The translations under genes were made by a program, and so were the position numbers. Positions 7,834-16,134 of a DNA stretch of 17,729 nucleotides are shown here, one piece after another (position 1 is the stretch's first letter; every line of letters starts with the position of its first letter). Origin of the DNA: JAAYRG01 sp964643255 (lineage in GTDB: Bacteria > Bacillota > Clostridia > Lachnospirales > Lachnospiraceae); contig CAZXSM010000045.1 of assembly GCA_964643255.1 (NCBI GenBank), positions 1 through 17,729 of the forward strand, given 5' to 3'. The notes beneath the pieces are model-generated. The model worked only from the letters and a program-made list of their open reading frames with translations, was not told where the DNA came from and did not search any database.

Positions 7834-9015
7834 TTATTCAACTACATTTTTTATGTCCATTTTCAGTTTTTCACCTTTATCTAGAATAATATGACCAGAC
7901 TGATAAGGCTCATTCTCTACTGTTAAATAAACATGTTCAACACCATAATAGTTAGCAAATGTGTTGGCAATACTTTGAAGAATTAATGCTTCATAACCAG
8001 CCCCTGCATTCATTTGTGTAACTAATTCTTCAGTAAAATCTATATATACAGAATTGTCTCTGTGTAGATATAGGCTCATTATACTAGCATCCGCAGGAAG
8101 CACTGGACTTGCATTATCTTTTTCTGGTTTCTTGTATTCTCTCTCTAGAATAAGTTTTGTCATATCATTAGTATTAAAAGATATTTGTTTGTCTTCATAC
8201 ACTATATCTTCTAAGTTGTTTTTAGGATAATAAAATCTTACAGTTTGTGTAAAAGGAACATTTTTTTCTAGATTCTCTAAGGTTGATGTAACTGTCATAC
8301 CTTCTTGATTATAAACTCTTTTTACCAATCCTATATTTTTTGCAAAGTATTCTCTTACGGTTCCATCCTCTTGGCCACTAGTTGTAACTTCTATTGTTGT
8401 ATAGGTGCCTAATGGACTTGTTACTTCAACTTGGACATCTGTTATAGACCGTTGTCTATCATCTGATATGGTCCAGGATGTTCCTTTTTTAATCGGGTCC
8501 ATTAGTATTATATCCTTAGTGGAATCTTCTTTATCTATTAAGTTTTCTCTATAATATGCTTCTCCAACGAATAGATTCCTTGATAGGTTATCACTATTTT
8601 TTTTAATTACTTGTATAGATGTGGTACCACCATTATCAGTTCTAAATTGAATTTTGTTATCAGATACATAGTCTACATATGTATCAAATGTTGCATATTC
8701 ATTTCCTTCACCTTTATAATGATATCTCATATTTCCTTCAAAGGAAATATAATCTGTAGCTTTTCCATAAGTAAGAGAGTCGTTATCAGAGTCTGTTTCT
8801 TGCTTGTCATTTATATCATCTGAGTCTTCATCTGCTTCTTTACTTTCTTCAGGAAATTCTTCACCACTTGTTTCCTCAGTAACTGGCAAGGTCTCACCAT
8901 TCTCAGTGGTCTCTTTGCTTGTATCTGCTTCTTTACTTTCTTCTTGATCTCCACTGCACCCAACAATTAAAGTTGTCATTAGTATGAATATTAAAATTTT
9001 TATAGCTTTTTTCAT
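7834..9015 (-). CDS. GerMN-domain lipoprotein
   Basis: A 393-residue secreted lipoprotein. The N-terminus has a signal peptide with lipobox IVGC, placing the lipidated Cys at residue 20. An acidic Glu/Asp/Ser/Thr-rich linker runs from about 21 to 80. A middle beta-rich region (about 84-250) is not assigned. The C-terminal region (about 256-380: TVRFYYPK, YIDFTEEL, ANTFANYYGVEHVYLTVE) fits the GerMN domain, known from Bacillus GerM, which works in sporulation and germination, and from lipoproteins in many Firmicutes. A cell-envelope role is likely; a spore role is inference. It follows sdaAA by 42 bp with no terminator between and has an AGAGGTC ribosome site, so it may be co-transcribed although its function differs. 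The linker contains an in-frame duplication. Confidence 0.82.
   Translation of the reverse strand: MKKAIKILIFILMTTLIVGCSGDQEESKEADTSKETTENGETLPVTEETSGEEFPEESKEADEDSDDINDKQETDSDNDSLTYGKATDYISFEGNMRYHYKGEGNEYATFDTYVDYVSDNKIQFRTDNGGTTSIQVIKKNSDNLSRNLFVGEAYYRENLIDKEDSTKDIILMDPIKKGTSWTISDDRQRSITDVQVEVTSPLGTYTTIEVTTSGQEDGTVREYFAKNIGLVKRVYNQEGMTVTSTLENLEKNVPFTQTVRFYYPKNNLEDIVYEDKQISFNTNDMTKLILEREYKKPEKDNASPVLPADASIMSLYLHRDNSVYIDFTEELVTQMNAGAGYEALILQSIANTFANYYGVEHVYLTVENEPYQSGHIILDKGEKLKMDIKNVVE
8830..8943. repeat. Pair of exact 21-bp direct repeats in the GerMN lipoprotein linker
   Basis: The same 21 bases occur at 8830-8850 and 8923-8943. Their offset of 93 bp is 31 codons, so the frame is kept, and both copies encode EESKEAD (residues 25-31 and 56-62). 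The repeat suggests past duplication and possible length variation of the disordered linker. Confidence 0.85.
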
Positions 9016-9057
9016 GATTATGACCTCTTTCTTTTTCTAATAGTCTTGACAAAGAAG

Positions 9058-9939
9058 TTAATTCTTATAACAACCATTACATACACTTGGTGCTATTGCC
9101 ATACCTCCTTGGGCTGTTTCTTTTAGTTCATTAGGCATGCTATTACCTATTTGATACATAACATCCACCATCTCATCAAATGGTACAACATTTTCAATAC
9201 CACTTAAGGCAATCTCTGCGCTAATTAGAGCATTGGAAACTCCCATTGCATTTCTTTGTTGACAAGGAGCTTCAACCAAACCTCCTACAGGGTCACATAC
9301 TAGGCCTAATGTGTTAGATAAGGCACTAGAAGCTGCAGATAAAGACTGGCTAGGACTACCTCCCATTAGCTGAGTTATGGCTGAAGCTGCCATAGCTGAG
9401 GCTGCCCCAACCTCTGCCTGACAACCGCCTTCTGCCCCTGATATAGTGGCATTTAAAGCTATAATATACCCAATTGCCCCTGCATTAAACAAAGCATCTA
9501 TCATTTCTTCATCAGTGAAGCTCATTTCTTCTTGTATGCTTAAGAAACTACCAGGAAGTACCCCGGAAGATCCTGCTGTTGGGGCCGCAACTATTAGTCC
9601 CATAGAAGCATTTACCTCTAATACTCCCATGGCATAGCTAATAGCTCTTGCCATAACATCTCCACATACATGGGCTTTCCCTTGTTTCCCTCTTGCTTGT
9701 ATCTTTCTAGCTTCTCCTCCGATTAGGCCTCCAATTGACTCTAACTCTTCTTTTAAGGCTCTTGTAGCCGAGATTTTCATAATAGACCAGGCACGGTCCA
9801 TTTTGTCCCAAACTTCTTCCCTAGTTTTTTCAAATACTAAGATTTCACGATCTATCATAGCCTGGGAAATGCTAATATTATATGTGTTACATATTTGAAT
9901 AAGTTCTTGACCAGATATAAAATCTTTGCTTATTTTCAT
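9058..9939 (-). CDS. sdaAA: L-serine dehydratase, iron-sulfur-dependent, alpha subunit
   Basis: With SdaAB it forms the oxygen-sensitive [4Fe-4S] enzyme that converts L-serine to pyruvate and ammonia. The 293 residues cover the whole alpha domain. Cysteines C173 (GGCQAE), C215 (VCDPVGG) and C226 (APCQQRN) are spaced 42 and 11 apart, as are the three cluster ligands of the fused Legionella enzyme. C-terminal C287 and C290 lie where that family has its tail cysteine. The start ATG at 9939 is preferred over 9954 because the GAGGGAAA site lies between the two. It follows sdaAB by 37 bp. Two-gene serine dehydratases are typical of Firmicutes such as Peptoniphilus and Bacillus. In this cluster it would drain serine made from glycine into pyruvate. 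Confidence 0.96.
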   Translation of the reverse strand: MKISKDFISGQELIQICNTYNISISQAMIDREILVFEKTREEVWDKMDRAWSIMKISATRALKEELESIGGLIGGEARKIQARGKQGKAHVCGDVMARAISYAMGVLEVNASMGLIVAAPTAGSSGVLPGSFLSIQEEMSFTDEEMIDALFNAGAIGYIIALNATISGAEGGCQAEVGAASAMAASAITQLMGGSPSQSLSAASSALSNTLGLVCDPVGGLVEAPCQQRNAMGVSNALISAEIALSGIENVVPFDEMVDVMYQIGNSMPNELKETAQGGMAIAPSVCNGCYKN

Positions 9940-9976
9940 AATTTCCCTCAACATATCTTTAATAACTTGTCTAATA

Positions 9977-10648
9977 CTAAAATTTACTTATTAACATCGC
10001 TTTTGAAACATTAGACAACCTCTCAATTTGGTCTACTACATCTCTATCAATTGGCTCATCTGCTTCTATTATTGTATATGCATTGCTACCTTTAGTCTCA
10101 CGGTAAAGTTTCATGAAAGCAATGTTAATATTATGGTCACTTAATATTTTTGAAACTCCTGCTATTACACCTGGCAAATCCTTTTGCTTAATGATAATAG
10201 TATGATATTCTCCTGTGAAATTGATTTCCACACCATTAATTTCTTTTATTACTGCCCTTGCACCGCCTATAGAAATCCCCTTTACTTGTGTTAATTCACC
10301 CTTTTGGTCAGTTAAGATAATATCCACTGTATTAGGATGCTCTTGCTTTTGTTTTGTATTTATATCAAAGGTATACTTAAGTCCAGCTTCTTTAGCCAGA
10401 TCCAAGGAAGCCTTAATGCGATAATCTTCTGTATCAAAGCCCAGAATGCCCGCTACTAAAGCCTTGTCTGTACCATGTCCTTGGTAGGTTTGGGCAAATG
10501 AACCATATAAGATGAATTTAACCTCTGTCACTTGACCTTTAACCATACTTCTTGCTAAATGTGCTATTCTAAGAGCTCCTGCAGTATGAGAACTAGAGGG
10601 TCCAATCATATTAGGTCCAATTATATCAAATACACTTATTGTTTTCAT
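9977..10648 (-). CDS. sdaAB: L-serine dehydratase, iron-sulfur-dependent, beta subunit
   Basis: Partner of SdaAA. The 223 residues show the beta-subunit signature IGPSSSHTAGALR at 15-27, with SSSHT at 18-22, and a C-terminal ACT domain at about 148-220 (IIIKQKDLPGVIAGVSKIL, then NINIAFMKLYRE). ACT domains bind amino acids, so serine or another amino acid may regulate or activate the enzyme. ATG at 10648 has a GGTGGAG site 5 nt upstream. It starts 18 bp after galK, so the two are almost certainly on one transcript. The order beta then alpha is the usual one in Firmicutes. Confidence 0.96.
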   Translation of the reverse strand: MKTISVFDIIGPNMIGPSSSHTAGALRIAHLARSMVKGQVTEVKFILYGSFAQTYQGHGTDKALVAGILGFDTEDYRIKASLDLAKEAGLKYTFDINTKQKQEHPNTVDIILTDQKGELTQVKGISIGGARAVIKEINGVEINFTGEYHTIIIKQKDLPGVIAGVSKILSDHNINIAFMKLYRETKGSNAYTIIEADEPIDRDVVDQIERLSNVSKAMLISKF

Positions 10649-10666
10649 TTAACTCCACCTCGAGTT

Positions 10667-11833
10667 TTATAATATTTTATGAGGTCCATCACCAATATCT
10701 ACAACGTGAAAGTCTGCTTCATAACCAATCTTTTCTTTATATGTCTTACCTACTTGGTCAATGAAATCATTCACCTTATCTTCATAAACTATACTTACAG
10801 TACAACCACCAAATCCTGCACCTGTCATTCTTGAGCCGACAACGCCTTCTTGTTCCCAGGCTGCACTAACTAAAGTATCTAGTTCAATACCAGTAACTTC
10901 ATAATCATCTCTTAAGGATACATGGGATTCATTCATTAACTTGCCAAATGCATCTATATTCTTGTTTTCTAATTCTTCTACTGCTTTAATAGTTCTTTGG
11001 TTTTCATATACTGCATGTTTTGCTCTTTTTTGTTTGGTTTCATCTTTAATACTATCTTTATATTGTTCAAATTCTTCTATAGATAAATCACCTAGAGCCT
11101 TAATATCAACCACTTCTTGAAGATCCTTAAGAGCACTTTCACATTCACTTCTGCGTTCGTTATATTTAGAGTCTGCTAAACGCCTTTGTTTATTACTTAC
11201 TGATATTACAATCTTCATCCCATCTAACTTTATTGGTGCATATTTGTAGGATAAATCACTTGTATCAAGGAATATAGCATGATCTTTTTTACCCATTGCA
11301 ATTGCAAATTGATCCATAATTCCACTGTTTACACCTACAAAATCATTTTCTGCCTGCTGGCTATATATTGCCTGAGATACTAAATCTATATCAAAGTTAT
11401 ACAAATCATTTATAATATAAGCCGTTAAAACTTCTATAGATGCAGATGATGAAAGGCCTGAACTATTAGGGATATTCCCACTATATAAAATATCAAATCC
11501 TTCATCTATCTTATAACCATTCTTATCTAAAGCCCAAATAACACCCTTAGGATAGTTTGTCCAATCATCTTTCTCATCATATTTAATATTGCCTAATGGT
11601 ATCTCTACAATACCTGTATCCTTAATATTTAATGAATAAAACCTTACTGTATTACCACCGTTCTTTCTAACAGCAGCATATGTACCAATTGTTAGGGCAC
11701 AAGGAAATACATGGCCACCATTATAATCAGTGTGTTCCCCAATAAGATTAACTCTTCCAGGAGCAAAGTAAGTTTTTACATTTTTATTATCCCCATAAAT
11801 AATTTCAAAATTTTCTAAAACTAATTCTTTCAT
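10667..11833 (-). CDS. galK: Galactokinase
   Basis: GHMP-family kinase that phosphorylates galactose to galactose 1-phosphate in the Leloir pathway. The 388 residues are full length. Motif 1 (GRVNLIGEHTDYNGG, 26-40) is the galactokinase signature; motif 2 GLSSSAS (126-132) binds ATP phosphates; GIMDQF carries the expected catalytic D174, with R27 its usual partner; motif 3 GSRMTGAGFGGC is at 333-344. No key residue is missing. ATG at 11833 is chosen over ATG at 11845 because the only ribosome site (GGAG) lies between them. It sits 27 bp after lplA and 18 bp before sdaAB, inside the glycine/serine cluster, with no galT, galE or sugar transporter near. Galactose specificity is well supported by motif 1, although related sugar kinases exist. 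Confidence 0.93.
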   Translation of the reverse strand: MKELVLENFEIIYGDNKNVKTYFAPGRVNLIGEHTDYNGGHVFPCALTIGTYAAVRKNGGNTVRFYSLNIKDTGIVEIPLGNIKYDEKDDWTNYPKGVIWALDKNGYKIDEGFDILYSGNIPNSSGLSSSASIEVLTAYIINDLYNFDIDLVSQAIYSQQAENDFVGVNSGIMDQFAIAMGKKDHAIFLDTSDLSYKYAPIKLDGMKIVISVSNKQRRLADSKYNERRSECESALKDLQEVVDIKALGDLSIEEFEQYKDSIKDETKQKRAKHAVYENQRTIKAVEELENKNIDAFGKLMNESHVSLRDDYEVTGIELDTLVSAAWEQEGVVGSRMTGAGFGGCTVSIVYEDKVNDFIDQVGKTYKEKIGYEADFHVVDIGDGPHKIL

Positions 11834-11839
11834 ATTTTT

Positions 11840-11843
11840 CTCC
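11840..11843 (-). promoter_or_regulatory. RBS that fixes the galK start
   Basis: GGAG on the minus strand is embedded in the first codons of the longer frame (ATG at 11845), 6 nt before ATG at 11833. The upstream ATG has no purine-rich site before it. Confidence 0.75.
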
Positions 11844-11860
11844 ATCTTGTTTGTATTGTG

Positions 11861-12901
11861 TTATAAGTTCTCATTAAGTATCAATTCACATATGTCGTCT
11901 ATCATAATTTTTCTTATATCTTTTTTTCCTCTTGAGTTTTTATTCTCTTTACTAGAGTTTTGAATATTCAAGTCAATCTTTCTTATGGCCTTTACTATAT
12001 CCTTTGATGAAAAAGGTATATCGATAAGCACTTCTTTAATAACACCAATTATTTTAACATCCATTGCATCTGAAAATACTCTACAATGGGTAATCTTACC
12101 TTTATTAGCATTAATTAGTATTTCAAATTCACCCCAAGGGAATCTTTTAGTTATATTATAGATAAAGGGTATCTTAGTGCCATATAACCAATCCCACGAG
12201 GCAAACCTATCTCTCTTACTTAATATATCTTCTTCATCTAGATCCGTCCAATTAATTTCTTCAGGGACCAAACCATAGACAGATGAAAAGGCATTAACAA
12301 GAGCACTTACTAAATGGTCAATACTTAGGTTTTCTTTATGTGTAACTAAGTTAGTTACTCGGGATTTGACTGAATCTACACCTTTTGACTCAAGTTTCTC
12401 TCGTGCTACATTTAAATATTTAGACAAAGAATCCATATCAACATTAACAAGAAGTGTTCCATGATGATAACAACGGTCTTTATCAAAGTAAAAGGCATTA
12501 CCAGAAATCTTTCTACCTTTTACTGTTATATCATTTCTTCCTGATTTCTCTGCAGGAATTCCCAAGTTTTTTAAGGCAAGCAAAATAACTTCCAATTGTT
12601 TATCAAGATCATAGTTCTGCTTACCCACAAGAAATGTAAAGTTAAGATTACCCAGGTCATGAAAGACTGCACCACCTCCAGAAAGCCTTCTTACGAGGTG
12701 GCCACCGTCTTTTTCTAACTCTTTTATCTTACATTCTTTCCATGGATTTTGATTTCTTCCAATTACAACTGTTTTTTCATTTTGCCATAGATATAAAATA
12801 CACTCATCTTCTTTTACATTTTCAAAAAGATGTTCCTCAAAAGCAAGGTTCAAATATGGATTATATTGACTGCTTCTAATATATCTTATTTGCTTTATCA
12901 A
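11861..12901 (-). CDS. lplA: Lipoate-protein ligase A
   Basis: Activates lipoate with ATP and joins it to a lysine of lipoyl-domain proteins; the obvious target here is GcvH. The 346 residues include the catalytic domain with RRLSGGGAVFHD (71-82), KISGNA (131-136, K131 being the expected catalytic lysine) and HHGTLL (146-151), followed by a C-terminal accessory domain from about residue 230. The presence of that domain favours a true ligase over an octanoyl- or lipoyl-transferase. A polar Lys/Ser/Asn-rich stretch occurs near 314-330. The start is TTG at 12901, with GAGGAAA (12906-12912) at proper distance; no nearby ATG competes. It lies 16 bp after gcvPB and is clearly co-transcribed. Confidence 0.93.
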   Translation of the reverse strand: MIKQIRYIRSSQYNPYLNLAFEEHLFENVKEDECILYLWQNEKTVVIGRNQNPWKECKIKELEKDGGHLVRRLSGGGAVFHDLGNLNFTFLVGKQNYDLDKQLEVILLALKNLGIPAEKSGRNDITVKGRKISGNAFYFDKDRCYHHGTLLVNVDMDSLSKYLNVAREKLESKGVDSVKSRVTNLVTHKENLSIDHLVSALVNAFSSVYGLVPEEINWTDLDEEDILSKRDRFASWDWLYGTKIPFIYNITKRFPWGEFEILINANKGKITHCRVFSDAMDVKIIGVIKEVLIDIPFSSKDIVKAIRKIDLNIQNSSKENKNSRGKKDIRKIMIDDICELILNENL

Positions 12902-12905
12902 TTAG

Positions 12906-12912
12906 TTTCCTC
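12906..12912 (-). promoter_or_regulatory. RBS supporting the TTG start of lplA
   Basis: GAGGAAA on the minus strand lies 4 nt before TTG at 12901, in the short gap after gcvPB. Confidence 0.6.
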
Positions 12913-12917
12913 TCTAT

Positions 12918-14351
12918 CTAAAATTTATATCTTAATACAGGATTCCTTGCTGCCTTAACCTCGTCTGGTCTTCCTATGATAGTTGTTTTAGGAGATTCAT
13001 GTAAGGAGTCCGGCTTATCTACTGCCCTGTCGTAAACTTCATTAAATATTTCTATTAACTCGTCTAATCTTTCTTTAGATTCCGTTTCTACAGGCTCTAA
13101 CATTAGAGCTTCTGGAATATTAATAGGAAAATACATAGTTGGTGGGTGAATTCCATAGTCTAATAAAGTTTTAGCTATATCTAGCGCTGTAACATCTTTT
13201 TCCTTCTTCAAATCTTTTATGCTTATTACAAACTCATGCATAGAGTGATCTTTATATGGTACATAGTACTTTTTAGACAAATGATGTTTTAGATAATTAG
13301 TGTTTAATATAGCATTTTGTGATGCTTCTTTTAATCCTTCTCCTCCAAGGGTTAAAATATATGTCAAGGCCTTAACTACTACAAGGAAGTTACCATAAAA
13401 GCCTTTTACCCTTCCTATTGATTTATCAGATGGTAGGTCAAATTCTAACTTGCCCTCTGATTCAATAACTCTAGGATTAGGAAGAAAGTCTGACAATATT
13501 TTTTTACAACCAACTGGTCCACTTCCTGGACCTCCTCCACCATGAGGTGTTGAAAATGTTTTGTGTAAGTTAAGGTGTATAACATCAAATCCCATATCTC
13601 CAGGTCTTGTAATACCCATTATAGCGTTTAAATTAGCTCCGTCATAATAATTAAGGCCACCTACGCTATGAACAAGTCTTGTAAGTTCTGCTACATTTTC
13701 ATCAAAAAGCCCTAAGGTATTAGGATTGGTTAACATAAAGCCTGCAACCTCATCTGATAAGGCCTCTTTAAATGATTCTAGACACACACCACCATCTTTA
13801 TTAGATGGAATATTAACAACTTCATAACCTACCATTGTTGCAGTAGCTGGGTTAGTACCATGGGCAGTATCAGGTATTAAAACTTTGGTACGTTTATAAT
13901 CTCCTCTACTTTCATGGTAAGCCTTAATCAATAGCATACCTGTAAATTCACCATGAGCTCCTGCTGCTGGTTGGAAAGTAAAATTATCCATACCTGTAAT
14001 TTCATTTAAATAAGTTTCGGCTTTTTTAAGAACTTCAAGGGAACCTTGTACACTTTCACTTGACTGTAAGGGGTGCACATTAGTAAAGCCAGGCAGGTTA
14101 GCTACATCTTCGTTTACTTTAGGATTATACTTCATTGTACAAGAACCTAGTGGATAAATACCATTGTTAATACCATAAGTTTGCCCTGCAAGTTCTGTAT
14201 AATGTCTACTTATTTCAATTTCTGAAACTTCAGGTAAATTAATCCTACTAGTTCTTTGGTGTTCTTTACTAGGCTTCACTTCTGGAACATCACAAGATGG
14301 TAAAAGTGATAAGCTTCTTTCTTCTACACTTCTTTCAAAAATTAGCTTCAT
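12918..14351 (-). CDS. gcvPB: Glycine dehydrogenase (decarboxylating) subunit 2, P-protein
   Basis: C-terminal half of the split P-protein, the PLP enzyme that decarboxylates glycine and passes the aminomethyl group to the lipoyl arm of GcvH. The 477 residues hold the PLP lysine K264 in NLHKTFS, followed at once by the glycine-rich loop HGGGGPGSGP (270-279), and the conserved YPLGSCTMKYNPK (66-78). Active as a heterotetramer with GcvPA; split P-proteins are common in Firmicutes, archaea and Thermotogae, while Escherichia has a single fused chain. The start overlaps the gcvPA stop (ATGA, 4 bp), indicating coupled translation, with a GGAGG site 7 nt upstream. Confidence 0.97.
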   Translation of the reverse strand: MKLIFERSVEERSLSLLPSCDVPEVKPSKEHQRTSRINLPEVSEIEISRHYTELAGQTYGINNGIYPLGSCTMKYNPKVNEDVANLPGFTNVHPLQSSESVQGSLEVLKKAETYLNEITGMDNFTFQPAAGAHGEFTGMLLIKAYHESRGDYKRTKVLIPDTAHGTNPATATMVGYEVVNIPSNKDGGVCLESFKEALSDEVAGFMLTNPNTLGLFDENVAELTRLVHSVGGLNYYDGANLNAIMGITRPGDMGFDVIHLNLHKTFSTPHGGGGPGSGPVGCKKILSDFLPNPRVIESEGKLEFDLPSDKSIGRVKGFYGNFLVVVKALTYILTLGGEGLKEASQNAILNTNYLKHHLSKKYYVPYKDHSMHEFVISIKDLKKEKDVTALDIAKTLLDYGIHPPTMYFPINIPEALMLEPVETESKERLDELIEIFNEVYDRAVDKPDSLHESPKTTIIGRPDEVKAARNPVLRYKF

Positions 14352-15667
14352 ACCTCTACCTCCTTTAGAACTTCAACAAGTTCATCAATATCTTCTTTAG
14401 AATTCATCTCTGTAGCACACCATATAATATCATTATCACTAATTGGATACCCACCAAGTATTCCATGTTTCTCTAATTCTTTCATAATAAGATAAGCATT
14501 ACTATTACTTGTAGTAACAAATTCATGGAAAAACTCTCCATCATATTTTAGTTCAAAGTTTTCCAACTTACATAATTGTTCTGCCAAATAATGAGCCTTT
14601 GACATGCTTAAAGTAGCTACACTTCCAAGGCCATCTTCCCCCATAGAAGTAAGATAAACACTTACTTTCATAGCACATAGGGCCTGGTTGGAACAAATGT
14701 TACTAGAAGCCTTTTCTCTGCGGATATGTTGCTCTCTAGCTTGTAAGGTTAATACAAATGCTCTATTACCAGCATCATCAGTGGTTTGTCCAACTATTCT
14801 TCCTGGCAATTTTCTAGTAAGCTTATCTGTAGTTGCCATATATCCTATGTAAGGACCTCCATATGATAGCGGCATTCCAAGAGCTTGTCCGTCCCCAACT
14901 GCTACATCTGCCCCGTATTCTCTTGGAGTCTTATAAAGGCCAAGGGAAATAGGATTACAGCTTATAATATAGTGCCCCTTATCTTGTTTAGCAATCTTAC
15001 CTATAGTTTCACAATCTTCTATTTGCCCATAATAATTAGGTTGTTGAACTAAAACACTAGAAACATCCTTGTCCATCAGTTTCTCTAATTCTTCAATGTC
15101 TGTTGTACCATTTTTCTCAGGAACTATTATAATTTCCACGTCAAGACCTAAACAATAAGTTTTTATTGTTTGAATTGTTTGTGGATGGACAGTTTCAGAT
15201 ATAAGAACCTTTTTCTTTCTTCTCTCCAAACACATAATAACTGCCTCTGCTGCTGCAGTCATCCCATCATATACAGAAGCATTAGATACATCCATTCCTG
15301 TTAGCTCACAAATCATAGTTTGATATTCAAAAATCGACTGTAAAACACCTTGACTAATTTCTGCTTGATAAGGAGTATAGGCAGTAACAAACTCCTCTTT
15401 AGATGTTACATGATTAACAATAGAAGGGATGTAGTGATTATATGCACCACATCCTCTAAATATTGATTTGTAAACCACATTCTTAGATGCCATTTTAGAC
15501 ATCTTGTTTTTAACTTCAAGTTCTGATAAGCCTTGTGGTAAATTCAAGTCCTCATCTAGTACTATTTCCTCAGGAATGATACTGTATAGGTCTTCGATAC
15601 TTTTAGCTCCTATTGAATCAAGCATTTCTTGTCTATCTTTATCAGTATTAGGAACATAAGACCCCAT
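14348..15667 (-). CDS. gcvPA: Glycine dehydrogenase (decarboxylating) subunit 1, P-protein
   Basis: N-terminal half of the split P-protein. It has the PLP-enzyme fold but no PLP lysine of its own; the active site is completed by GcvPB. The 439 residues begin GSYVPNT and carry family stretches such as GAYNHYIPSIV, YTPYQAEISQGVLQ, YDGMTAAAEA and the REQHIRREKASSNICSNQAL region near residues 317-336. ATG at 15667 is chosen because the AGGAGGG site (15673-15679) lies 5 nt before it; earlier in-frame codons up to 15697 fall inside gcvH. The gap to the gcvH stop is a single base, so the ribosome site sits in the last gcvH codons. Confidence 0.97.
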   Translation of the reverse strand: MGSYVPNTDKDRQEMLDSIGAKSIEDLYSIIPEEIVLDEDLNLPQGLSELEVKNKMSKMASKNVVYKSIFRGCGAYNHYIPSIVNHVTSKEEFVTAYTPYQAEISQGVLQSIFEYQTMICELTGMDVSNASVYDGMTAAAEAVIMCLERRKKKVLISETVHPQTIQTIKTYCLGLDVEIIIVPEKNGTTDIEELEKLMDKDVSSVLVQQPNYYGQIEDCETIGKIAKQDKGHYIISCNPISLGLYKTPREYGADVAVGDGQALGMPLSYGGPYIGYMATTDKLTRKLPGRIVGQTTDDAGNRAFVLTLQAREQHIRREKASSNICSNQALCAMKVSVYLTSMGEDGLGSVATLSMSKAHYLAEQLCKLENFELKYDGEFFHEFVTTSNSNAYLIMKELEKHGILGGYPISDNDIIWCATEMNSKEDIDELVEVLKEVEV

Positions 15668-15668
15668 A

Positions 15669-16043
15669 TTAACCCTCCTGTGCAACGAATTCATCATATT
15701 CTTCTTTTGTTAACAAGTCTTCTTTATCAGTAATCTCTTCAACCTCAATAAGCCAAGCTTCAAGAGGACTATCATTAATTAATTCTGGTTGATCTAACAA
15801 ATCTTCATTAACAGCTGAAATAACTCCTGTTACTGGACTAAATATTTCTGACACTGCTTTAACAGATTCAACATCAGCAAATGGTTCTTCTACTTCAACC
15901 TCATCGTCTTCTTCTGGAAGGTCTACAAATACAAGGTCTCCTAGTTCTTCAACTGCATATTCAGATATACCAATTCTACATTTATTATCGTCTAGAAACT
16001 CCACCCATTCATGAGATTTTGCATACATTAATTCTCTAGCCAT
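15669..16043 (-). CDS. gcvH: Glycine cleavage system H protein
   Basis: Lipoyl carrier that shuttles the aminomethyl group from P-protein to T-protein and electrons to L-protein. The 124 residues match the family, with SHEWVEF near the N-terminus and the lipoylated lysine K62 in ESVKAVSE. ATG at 16043 has AAAGGAGA (16051-16058) upstream; a TTG at 16061 would place that site inside the gene. It is separated from gcvT by 91 bp of nearly pure AT that includes the palindrome TTAATATATTAA (16078-16089) and a weak 7-bp stem (16083-16089 with 16101-16107). This is the loosest junction in the cluster and might hold an internal promoter or processing site. Confidence 0.97.
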   Translation of the reverse strand: MARELMYAKSHEWVEFLDDNKCRIGISEYAVEELGDLVFVDLPEEDDEVEVEEPFADVESVKAVSEIFSPVTGVISAVNEDLLDQPELINDSPLEAWLIEVEEITDKEDLLTKEEYDEFVAQEG

Positions 16044-16134
16044 ATTATTATCTCCTTTCAATTTGCATTTTGTTTGATTAATATATTAAATATAAATAAA
16101 TTAATATTTATTTTATAACCCTTGCTTTAACATC

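Noticed and set aside
8611..8823. 70-codon plus-strand frame with hydrophobic, Cys- and Ile-rich product
   Set aside because: Antisense to the GerMN lipoprotein; the hydrophobic look comes from reading the complement of acidic codons.
16044..16134. Possible regulatory RNA between gcvT and gcvH
   Set aside because: The 91 bp are almost only A and T, with a weak stem; no riboswitch core is visible.
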